5,358 nt of DNA from an uncultured bacterium (GTDB lineage: Bacteria; Patescibacteriota; Minisyncoccia; Phycocordibacterales; CAWITU01): NCBI GenBank assembly GCA_903958115.1, contig CAJBRS010000028.1:1-5358 (forward strand). The letters run 5' to 3'. The notes under the pieces were generated by a model that made no database searches, was not told the origin of the DNA, and worked only from the letters and a program-made list of their open reading frames with translations. Positions 1 to 5,077 of the stretch are shown here, in pieces. Within the stretch, counting starts at the first letter, position 1; each line of letters opens with the position of its first letter. Position numbers and translations under genes: made by a program.

Positions 1-86
1 AGACTAAACGTGAACTGTCTTAACTTGTCGCAAGACAAAAAGACAAAGCTATAGTCCAATGCACACAGCAATGCGTGATGAACATG
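1..86 (+). ncRNA. Group I self-splicing intron in 23S rRNA, 3' part (5' part outside window)
   Basis: This is the 3' portion of the catalytic core of a group I intron. The P7 5' strand GACTA (2-6) pairs with TAGTC (52-56). These sit in close matches to the classic group I signature elements, AGACTAAAC for element R and AAGCTATAGTCC for element S. P8 is a hairpin of 17-21 with 40-44 and 25-29 with 34-38, capped by a GCAA tetraloop (30-33). A P9-like hairpin (62-67 with 72-77, one mismatch) also carries a GCAA loop. ATG 59-61 can pair with CAT 83-85 as P9.0, just before the terminal G at 86. The 23S sequence that should precede position 87, including the A-loop and the GGGTTTAGAAC of the peptidyl-transferase ring, is absent, so the rRNA is interrupted. 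By recalled E. coli numbering the insertion lies between 2593 and 2594. No homing-endonuclease reading frame is visible in this part. The 5' splice site, P1 and P3-P6 lie outside the window. Confidence 0.88.
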
Positions 87-375
87 CGTGAGACAGGTTG
101 GTCTCCTATCTACTGCAGGCGTTGATTTTTGAGAAGATTTGTTCCTAGTACGAGAGGACCGGAATGAACTAACCTCTGGTGTGTCGGCTGTCCTGCCAAG
201 GGCATTGCCGAGTAGCTAAGTTGGGAATGGATAAACTCTGAAAGCATCTAAGAGTGAAGCCAGCTTCAAGATTAGAAATCATTTAGATCCGTAGGAGATG
301 ACTACGTTGATAGGCGCTAGGTGTAAGGCGGGCAACCGTTTCAGCCGTGGCGTACTAACGAATCGATCTTATTAG
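87..375 (+). rRNA. rrl: 23S ribosomal RNA, 3' exon (partial)
   Basis: This is the 3' end of large-subunit rRNA. CGTGAGACAGGTTGGTC at the start matches the domain V segment that follows E. coli position 2593. The sarcin-ricin loop AGTACGAGAGGACC is at 147-160, with the A2660 equivalent at 153. The spacing from 87 to 153 equals the E. coli spacing from 2594 to 2660. GAAAGCATCTAAG (240-252), ACGTTGATAGG and the CGTACTAACGAA near 351-362 mark domain VI and the 3' end. The end at about 375 is placed by alignment to the E. coli terminus and is uncertain by a few bases. Compared with E. coli, the stretch after the sarcin-ricin loop is roughly 20 nt shorter, mostly where the variable helix 98 would be. 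This fits the reduced rRNAs known in CPR bacteria. Everything upstream of E. coli position 2594 is outside the window, beyond the intron. Confidence 0.96.
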
Positions 376-456
376 GAAATTTGAGAACCACAATTATTGC
401 TTACAATTTATATTTACCTGGAATTTTTGAAACAAAAAAAGATATTTTGAATTTTT
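376..456 (+). other. 23S-5S internal transcribed spacer
   Basis: This AT-rich spacer lies between the 23S and 5S genes. It contains no tRNA: there is no GTTCRANNC T-arm signature and no cloverleaf. It holds the left arm of an 11-bp perfect inverted repeat, 429-439 with 452-462. Its right arm overlaps the 5' strand of the 5S terminal stem. Confidence 0.8.
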
Positions 457-462
457 TGTTTC
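429..462 (+). repeat. Inverted repeat / hairpin just upstream of 5S rRNA
   Basis: GAAACAAAAAA (429-439) is the exact reverse complement of TTTTTTGTTTC (452-462), with a 12-nt loop. Two G-U pairs (427-428 with 463-464) could lengthen the stem. Bases 452-462 also belong to the long terminal stem of 5S rRNA, so the two structures exclude each other. It may be a transient fold during transcription or a processing signal; the role is inferred. Confidence 0.5.
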
Positions 463-570
463 GGTGATTTAACGCGAGGGCCACACCTGTTCTCATTCCG
501 AACACAGAAGTTAAGCCTCGTAGTACCGATGATACTCTTTTGGAGGGGAAAGTAGGTAGTCGCCGGAACA
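457..570 (+). rRNA. rrf: 5S ribosomal RNA
   Basis: The core CCACACCTG followed by CCGAACACAGAAGTTAAG (498-515) is the conserved 5S helix II/III and loop B region. AGTAGG (551-556) marks the helix V/loop E side. Aligning both conserved blocks to E. coli 5S puts base 1 at about 457 and the last base at about 570, giving ~114 nt against 120. The six missing bases fall in the helix IV segment (about 530-548). The ends pair strongly: 458-467 with 560-569 form helix I. Pairing continues outward to 449 and 578, for 19 consecutive pairs including G-U. The outer pairs probably form the precursor stem cut during maturation, so the exact mature ends are uncertain by a few bases. The gene is co-oriented with 23S and ends the rRNA operon. 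Confidence 0.93.
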
Positions 571-580
571 AAGAATTCAA

Positions 581-613
581 AAAAAGAACGAGGCCTTTAG
601 TCTCGTTCTTTTT
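581..613. terminator. Rho-independent terminator, probably bidirectional
   Basis: AAGAACGAG (584-592) pairs perfectly with CTCGTTCTT (602-610). A-T pairs extend the stem to 581-583 with 611-613, and a G-U pair at 593/601 closes the CCTTTAG loop. On the plus strand a T-rich tail follows (609-622), ending the rRNA operon. On the minus strand the run of seven A at 579-585 reads as a T-run, so the same hairpin can end the convergent glycosyltransferase transcript, whose stop codon is 17 nt away. Confidence 0.88.
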
Positions 614-630
614 GTTTTTTTTGTGATTAT

Positions 631-1785
631 CTATTTGTATATAGTGATTGTCTCTTCAATCATTTTTTCAATACTAAATTTGGTTAGAACGTTATCTTTT
701 AGGATCTCCGCATGTTTTTTTGATAAGTTGGCATCTTCAAGATAGACTTTAATCGCACGAGCAATCGCTTTCGAATCTTTTGGTGGCACCAAAGTACCAG
801 AGACATCGTTCTTTATAATTTCTGGTATGCCTCCGACATTACTTGCGATGACAGGAAGATCTGCACTGCCGGCCTCTAGTACTACATAAGCAAGACCTTC
901 AGATAAAGAGGGGAGTACAAATACATCAAATGCCTTTAAGTATTTTGATGCTTGTTGGACATTGCCAAGCAAAAAAGCCTTATTGGTTAAGCCTTTTTCG
1001 GCGATTTCTTTTTCTAGATTTTTTCTCTCTTCACCTTCTCCCATAATAAAGAAAGATATGTCGCTCTCTTTATCAAGTATTTTAATTGCCTCTAAGGCAT
1101 ATTTTTGACCTTTTATTTTGTGGAGTTCTCCGATAGTTCCAATCCATGAGGTTTTTTCAATTTTTTCTCGGTATTCTGTCGGTACTAGTGATGCTAGATA
1201 CTTTTTGGCCGTCTCTCTTTCTATGAAATCGATTTTTTCGATACCATTGTGAATAAGAACTATTTTTTTTGTAATAAAGGATCTATTGCCGATTTGTTCT
1301 TTGACTTTTTTTGAGACGGCTATGGTTTTGTGAGACAGAGCAACAGTGGCAATAGCAAGAAGATATATAATTTTCTTCTGTAGTGGTGGGCGTTCTTCAT
1401 TAAAGGCCCAACCGTGGGCTGTAAAGATAATTTTTTTAACTCCTGCGATTCTGGCTACTAGGACACCTAGACCACCAGCTTTAGAACTATTAAGATGGAC
1501 AATGTCTGCCTTTTCTTTTCTAAATATTTTCCACATGGCCACTGAGGACAGAAACTCTTTTTTTAGACTAACGTCTCTTTCCATGGATGAGAGCGAGATC
1601 GTCCTGACCCCAGCTTTTTCTAGATTTTCTTTCAGGGTTCCTTTTCCTCCTAGTACCACCAAAACATCAAAGAAATCTTTGGGTATGGAGGTGGCTAAAT
1701 CATAGACATATCGCTGGGCTCCTCCCCAGTTTGATTTGGTGATTACATAGATAATTTTCTGGCGTCGTGTTGGTTTATTGCCCAT
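631..1785 (-). CDS. GT4-family glycosyltransferase (GT-B fold)
   Basis: This 384-aa protein is a probable cytoplasmic or membrane-associated glycosyltransferase. It would transfer a sugar from a nucleotide-sugar donor to a lipid-linked glycan; the sugar and acceptor cannot be read from sequence. The N-terminal half has the glycine-rich acceptor-side motif SNWGGAQRY (18-26), followed by HLNSSKAGGLG (97-107) and TAHGW (122-126), which is typical of the Glyco_transf_4 N-domain. The C-terminal half is a Glycos_transf_1 domain: HNGI (179-182), IGTIGELHKIKG (215-226), GEGEE (249-253), and SLSEGLAYVVLEAGS (293-307) with the EX7E pair E296/E304. Length is normal for GT4. The Arg usually found in the GRLxxxKG loop is Glu220 here, while Lys225 is present. 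The start is ATG; an upstream ATG at 1798 is out of frame and no Shine-Dalgarno is seen. The gene is divergent from the sugar-1-phosphate transferase with a 28-nt gap and convergent with 5S. Confidence 0.93.
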   Translation of the reverse strand: MGNKPTRRQKIIYVITKSNWGGAQRYVYDLATSIPKDFFDVLVVLGGKGTLKENLEKAGVRTISLSSMERDVSLKKEFLSSVAMWKIFRKEKADIVHLNSSKAGGLGVLVARIAGVKKIIFTAHGWAFNEERPPLQKKIIYLLAIATVALSHKTIAVSKKVKEQIGNRSFITKKIVLIHNGIEKIDFIERETAKKYLASLVPTEYREKIEKTSWIGTIGELHKIKGQKYALEAIKILDKESDISFFIMGEGEERKNLEKEIAEKGLTNKAFLLGNVQQASKYLKAFDVFVLPSLSEGLAYVVLEAGSADLPVIASNVGGIPEIIKNDVSGTLVPPKDSKAIARAIKVYLEDANLSKKHAEILKDNVLTKFSIEKMIEETITIYK

Positions 1786-1806
1786 TTAGTTTTTTCATTG
1801 TATCAT
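1778..1806 (+). promoter_or_regulatory. Promoter of the sugar-1-phosphate transferase gene (leaderless)
   Basis: TTGCCC (1778-1783, 4 of 6) and TATCAT (1801-1806, 5 of 6) are separated by 17 nt. The expected transcription start, about 7 nt after the -10, falls on or next to the A of the ATG at 1814, so the mRNA would be leaderless. The -10 overlaps that of the divergent promoter by two bases. Confidence 0.55.
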
Positions 1807-1826
1807 CAGCCTCATGAATATGTCTA
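1797..1826 (-). promoter_or_regulatory. Promoter of the glycosyltransferase gene
   Basis: On the minus strand, TAGACA (1826-1821, 5 of 6 to TTGACA) is followed after 18 nt by TACAAT (1802-1797, 5 of 6 to TATAAT). TG precedes the -10 with one base between, giving an extended -10. The expected start near 1790 leaves a leader of only about 5 nt before the ATG at 1785. This is a consensus match by eye. Confidence 0.6.
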
Positions 1827-3169
1827 ATAGGAGGGATTCTTTGGTTTTGTTTTTGGGAGATTTTCTGTTGTTTACTATTTCTTTAACACTTGCAGTATTT
1901 ATTCGATATGGCAGATTGCCCGAAGAGGCGCTTTTCGTAAGTTACCTCTGGTCTTTTTCTATTATCTTTGTTGCTTCAGCTATAGTCTTTTTTATTGTCG
2001 GTCTTTATGATAAGCACACAGTCGTCCTTAAAGGAAATCTTCCCCAAATAATCTTTAGGGCTCAATTAGCCAATGCCCTTATAGCTATTATTATATTCTA
2101 CTTAATTCCTTATTTTGGGATTACACCAAAGACAATTCTTTTCTTATATATATTTATCTCTTTCTTGCTTATTTCTTCGTGGAGGGGTTATCTCTACCCA
2201 AGACTTGGTGTCAAAAACAAACAAAAGACATTTCTGATTGGTCGTGGTCAAGAAACAAGTGAGTTGCTGAATGAAGTTAATAACAATTTTCGTTATGGTT
2301 TCACTATTGTATCTTACCTAGATTTGGATAGTGACGACGAAATCGATTTTCAAAATGATATTTTAAATAAGATAAAAAATGAGGGTATTTCGTTAGTGAT
2401 TGTTGACTTACACCACGACAAGGCCGCCTCAATTTTGCCAGATCTTTATAGTTTGATATTTTCTGGTGTTGTTTTTATTGATATGCGTGCAGTATACGAG
2501 GACATTTTTGATCGTGTGCCTCTCTCTCTTTTAGAACACAGTTGGTTTTTAGAGAATATGTCTTTGTCTCCACATCCATTTTATGACCTAACTAAGCGTA
2601 TTATGGATATAATTTTATCGGCGCTACTTCTAGTTTTTTTTGTTGTTGTTACACCATTTGTTTTCCTAGCTATAAAAATTGAAGATAGGGGACCTATATT
2701 TATCACTCAAAGGCGAGTTGGTAAGGGTAATAGGCCAGTAACTATCTACAAATTTAGAAGCATGCAGGGAAATGAAGAGGGGGTATGGATTGGGGAAACG
2801 GCTAATAAGGTTACCAAGGTCGGAAAGTTTTTGCGCTATTCTCGTATAGATGAATTACCTCAGCTTTGGAATGTCTTTCGTGGTGATATTTCTCTTATTG
2901 GCCCAAGACCTGATGTGGTAGGGCTTGATCAGCGTCTAATTTCTGCTATTCCTTATTACAATACTAGATATTTGATCAAGCCAGGACTTTCTGGTTGGGC
3001 TCAAATTAGACAGATTTATCAGCCTGGTAACATTAGCCCACAGTCTGTAGACGAGAGTACTGCTCGTTTGGCTTACGACTTGTACTATATCGAGAATCGT
3101 TCTTTTGTTCTCGATATTAAAATCGCCCTTAAGACCTTAAAGATCCTGTTCTCAAGACTCGGAATCTAG
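1814..3169 (+). CDS. Polyprenyl-phosphate sugar-1-phosphate transferase (WbaP/exopolysaccharide initiation type)
   Basis: This 451-aa inner-membrane enzyme would move a sugar-1-phosphate from a UDP-sugar to undecaprenyl phosphate, the first committed step of surface-polysaccharide repeat assembly. Four N-terminal membrane segments are visible (about 10-30, 45-64, 85-101 and 106-122). A CoA-binding-like Rossmann domain follows, with FLIGRGQ at 140-146 and VIVDL at 195-199. The C-terminal bacterial sugar transferase domain starts with the re-entrant hydrophobic segment (262-288, Pro281). It continues with KFRSM (313-317), the catalytic Asp-Glu pair in DELPQ (346-350), GPRP (363-366) and GLSGWAQ (391-397). 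Length and order are full for the family; the sugar specificity is unknown. The ATG at 1814 is chosen because the -10 sits 7 nt before it. An AGGAGG at 1829-1834, six bases before TTG 1841, would support a start nine codons later, but that would cut into the first helix and remove the basic N-terminus. The SDR gene follows after 19 nt. Confidence 0.94.
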   Translation: MNMSNRRDSLVLFLGDFLLFTISLTLAVFIRYGRLPEEALFVSYLWSFSIIFVASAIVFFIVGLYDKHTVVLKGNLPQIIFRAQLANALIAIIIFYLIPYFGITPKTILFLYIFISFLLISSWRGYLYPRLGVKNKQKTFLIGRGQETSELLNEVNNNFRYGFTIVSYLDLDSDDEIDFQNDILNKIKNEGISLVIVDLHHDKAASILPDLYSLIFSGVVFIDMRAVYEDIFDRVPLSLLEHSWFLENMSLSPHPFYDLTKRIMDIILSALLLVFFVVVTPFVFLAIKIEDRGPIFITQRRVGKGNRPVTIYKFRSMQGNEEGVWIGETANKVTKVGKFLRYSRIDELPQLWNVFRGDISLIGPRPDVVGLDQRLISAIPYYNTRYLIKPGLSGWAQIRQIYQPGNISPQSVDESTARLAYDLYYIENRSFVLDIKIALKTLKILFSRLGI

Positions 3170-3177
3170 TCTATAAT
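3149..3177 (+). promoter_or_regulatory. Promoter of the SDR gene
   Basis: TTCTCA (3149-3154, 4 of 6) lies 17 nt before a perfect TATAAT (3172-3177). The -35 lies inside the end of the preceding gene and the -10 starts two bases after its TAG stop. The expected start near 3184 leaves about 5 nt before ATG 3189. The -10 covers the first base of the in-frame TTG at 3177, which argues against that TTG as the start codon. Confidence 0.65.
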
Positions 3178-3188
3178 TGATTCATATT

Positions 3189-4271
3189 ATGAATGAAAAA
3201 AAACAGAGAATTCTTATCACTGGTGGGTCTGGATATGTAGGGGCAATGCTTGCTGATCAATTTGCCCGCCAAGAGGCTGTTGAAGCGTTGTTTCTTGTCG
3301 ATAAGGAATCTTTCCCAGATTTTTTAAATGATCACCCAAATAAGGAGAAGTTTAATTATTTGCAGGCTAATTTATCCGACAATGTTTGGCAAGATAAAGC
3401 GAGAGATTTTAAGCCAGATGTAATTGTTCATACGGCATGGCAGATCAGGGAAATGTATGGGAAAAAGGATGTTCAGTGGAAGTGGAATATCGGTGGTTCG
3501 GACAATGTTTTTGACCTTGCTTTTTCTATCCCAGATTTGAAAAAGTTGATTTATTTCTCCACCGTTGCTTCCTACTCTGCATACCCAGACAATAGCATCG
3601 ATCATTTTTTTACAGAAGAGGAAGGGTTTCGAAAGTCTGATTACCTATACGCAGAAGAAAAAAGGATTGTTGAGGAACATCTAAAGGAAAAATATGAGAA
3701 ACGTCGTGCTGAGGGGAATGTACCACAGGTCTTTATTCTTCGCCCCGCCGCTATTACTGGTCCAAGAGGTCGTTATATGAGGGTGCGATTTGGTCTACAA
3801 GCGGCACTTTCTGGACAGTTAAAGCAAAATTTCATTCATCGCCTTATCTCTACATTGGTTTCAGTGGTTCCAGTTACTCCTAAGTGGTTGAGACAGTTTA
3901 TCCACGAAGATGATGTAAACAACATTGTTTCAATGCTTGCGTTGACTCCAATCAAAGGCGAGTATGAAGCATTCAATATCTGTCCTCCTGGGGAGGTGGT
4001 CTTGGGGAAGGATATGGCGGAGGCTGTGGGAAAGAAGATGGTTACAGTTCAACCTTGGATGGTCCGAATAGCCTTCTTCTTTTTCTGGCACCTCTCGAGA
4101 GGGAAGGTCCCGACTTCTAAAGGAGGATGGAAGTCTTACTCATATCCAATTGCCGTTGATGGATCAAAACTTACTCGTCACACTGGGTATGTTTACAATT
4201 TTAAATCCAAAGACGCTTTTGTTAAAAAAGAAGGCCGTTACGCTAAATATATAACATCTCCGAGTATCTGA
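3189..4271 (+). CDS. NAD(P)-dependent epimerase/dehydratase family protein (extended SDR)
   Basis: This is a 360-aa cytoplasmic oxidoreductase-type enzyme that probably epimerises, dehydrates or reduces a nucleotide-activated sugar; the exact reaction cannot be read from sequence. The Rossmann motif TGGSGYVG (11-18, G12/G15/G18) binds the dinucleotide. FSTVASYS (123-130) supplies the Ser/Thr position, and YAEEK (154-158) is the YxxxK catalytic pair. ILRPAAITGPRG (183-194) and QFIHEDDV (236-243) are the usual substrate-side motifs of extended SDRs. Two hydrophobic stretches, about 218-230 and 290-301, the latter with four consecutive Phe, could touch the membrane, but neither is a clear helix. 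The frame is open upstream to TTG 3177, but that codon overlaps the TATAAT box, so ATG 3189 is preferred. The gene sits between the sugar-phosphate transferase and an unknown membrane-anchored protein. It ends in TGA, and the codons after the stop stay open in the same frame into the next gene. Full length for the family. Confidence 0.9.
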   Translation: MNEKKQRILITGGSGYVGAMLADQFARQEAVEALFLVDKESFPDFLNDHPNKEKFNYLQANLSDNVWQDKARDFKPDVIVHTAWQIREMYGKKDVQWKWNIGGSDNVFDLAFSIPDLKKLIYFSTVASYSAYPDNSIDHFFTEEEGFRKSDYLYAEEKRIVEEHLKEKYEKRRAEGNVPQVFILRPAAITGPRGRYMRVRFGLQAALSGQLKQNFIHRLISTLVSVVPVTPKWLRQFIHEDDVNNIVSMLALTPIKGEYEAFNICPPGEVVLGKDMAEAVGKKMVTVQPWMVRIAFFFFWHLSRGKVPTSKGGWKSYSYPIAVDGSKLTRHTGYVYNFKSKDAFVKKEGRYAKYITSPSI

Positions 4272-4277
4272 TATAAT
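4269..4277 (+). promoter_or_regulatory. Extended -10 promoter of the four-cysteine protein gene
   Basis: TGATATAAT is a perfect extended -10 (TGn followed by TATAAT). The TGA is also the stop codon of the SDR gene. No good -35 is seen at 16-18 nt upstream, which extended -10 promoters can tolerate. The expected start is at or next to the A of ATG 4284, so the mRNA would be leaderless. Confidence 0.65.
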
Positions 4278-4283
4278 ATTGCT

Positions 4284-5075
4284 ATGTCATTGTGGGCTCA
4301 AAGAAAACAATTTACCTATATAAGTGTTTTTTTATTGATAGTGGTTGTTATTTTATCTGTTCCTTTTTACTATTATTTTATAAGGCATCAAGATACTTGT
4401 TTTGATGGTATTCAAAATCAAAATGAAGAGGGTATTGATTGTGGGGGAATTTGTACAAAAGTTTGTACTCTCAGTTCACAAGCACCTCTTGTTCATTGGC
4501 AGAGATTCTTTAGGGTCACTGATGGTGTTTATTCAGCAGCAGCTGAGGTGGAGAATCCTAATGTAAATGTTTATGCAGAGTCTGTGCCTTATCGATTCCG
4601 TTTTTACGATGACAACGGTGTGATGATAGCTGAGAGAACTGGTAATACTTTTATGTTGCCTAATACTATTTTCCCGATATTTGAGAGTGGTATACAGACT
4701 GGCCAGAGAACACCTATCAGAGTTTCTTTTGAATTTTTAAGTAATACTATCGACTGGCAAAAGAAGCCCTATCAGTTGCCACGTTTAGTGATTATTGATC
4801 AAACCTTAGCATCTTCGACATCCGCTTCTGCTACCAGCTCAGCCAAAATAGAGGCCACTATCCAAAATCAATCTGATTTTTCTGCTACCAATATTGAAGT
4901 TGTGGCGCTAGTATTTGACGTTAATGACAACGCCATTGCTTCCTCGCATACTGTGGTTGATCAAATAGACGCACGTTCAGCTACTAAGGTTACGTTTACT
5001 TGGCCAACGGCTTTTTCCGTACCTGTTTCTAAAATAGAAATTGTCCCAAAAGTTTTACCGCGTTTTAATCAATAA
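4284..5075 (+). CDS. Membrane-anchored protein of unknown function with a CxDGxxNxxExxxDCGGxC-type motif
   Basis: I do not recognise a function for this 263-aa protein. A short basic N-terminus (MSLWAQRKQ) is followed by one strong membrane helix (about 11-32). There is no signal-peptidase-like site, so it is probably an anchor with the rest outside. Directly after it comes a cysteine cluster, C39, C53, C57 and C61, with DG (41-42), EEG (48-50) and DCGG (52-55). Such DCGG motifs occur in many secreted bacterial proteins and probably form disulfides or bind a metal. Two beta-rich stretches follow, about 66-172 and 187-257, joined by a Ser/Thr/Ala-rich linker (175-187). The second, with ATIQNQSDFSATNIEV, looks like a CARDB/LEA-like immunoglobulin-type fold. 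The ATG lies 6 nt after a perfect extended -10, without a Shine-Dalgarno. The RodA/FtsW gene starts two bases after the stop, so a role at the cell envelope is likely but unproven. Confidence 0.85.
   Translation: MSLWAQRKQFTYISVFLLIVVVILSVPFYYYFIRHQDTCFDGIQNQNEEGIDCGGICTKVCTLSSQAPLVHWQRFFRVTDGVYSAAAEVENPNVNVYAESVPYRFRFYDDNGVMIAERTGNTFMLPNTIFPIFESGIQTGQRTPIRVSFEFLSNTIDWQKKPYQLPRLVIIDQTLASSTSASATSSAKIEATIQNQSDFSATNIEVVALVFDVNDNAIASSHTVVDQIDARSATKVTFTWPTAFSVPVSKIEIVPKVLPRFNQ
5041..5069 (+). promoter_or_regulatory. Promoter of the RodA/FtsW gene
   Basis: TTGTCC (5041-5046, 4 of 6) and TTTAAT (5064-5069, 5 of 6) are 17 nt apart, inside the 3' end of the preceding gene. The expected start near 5076 is two bases from ATG 5078, so the transcript would be nearly leaderless. 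The single-site match is modest; its weight comes from the same arrangement at the other genes here. Confidence 0.45.
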
Positions 5076-5077
5076 GT

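Noticed and set aside
1..86. Divergent but uninterrupted 23S rRNA upstream of position 87
   Set aside because: GAACATGCGTGAGACAG resembles the rRNA GAACGTCGTGAGACAG, but the near-invariant GGGTTTA and A-loop that should precede it are absent and group I core elements are present instead.
376..456. tRNA gene in the 23S-5S spacer
   Set aside because: No acceptor stem, anticodon arm or T-loop consensus is present, and the spacer is too A/T-rich and short on pairing outside the noted hairpin.
1346..1705. 119-aa plus-strand open frame
   Set aside because: It lies wholly antisense within the well-supported glycosyltransferase gene, has no family motifs and reads like reverse-strand translation.
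1829..1843. AGGAGG followed after six bases by TTG as the true start of the sugar-phosphate transferase
   Set aside because: AGGAGG is explained as Arg-Arg codons of the basic N-terminus, other genes here lack Shine-Dalgarno sites, and the later start would trim the first membrane helix. It remains a weak alternative.
3177..3188. TTG start giving the SDR protein four extra residues (MIHI)
   Set aside because: The TTG overlaps the last base of a perfect TATAAT whose transcription start would fall downstream, so the codon would not be in the mRNA. ATG 3189 fits the Rossmann N-terminus.
3372..3605. 77-aa minus-strand open frame
   Set aside because: It lies antisense inside the SDR gene, has no recognisable domain and no promoter or ribosome-binding site.
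4269..4286. Read-through of TGA fusing the SDR and four-cysteine proteins (frames are continuous; some CPR lineages read UGA as Gly)
   Set aside because: No internal in-frame TGA occurs in any of the other long reading frames, so UGA behaves as a stop. The SDR protein is full length, and the second protein has its own promoter, ATG and N-terminal anchor.
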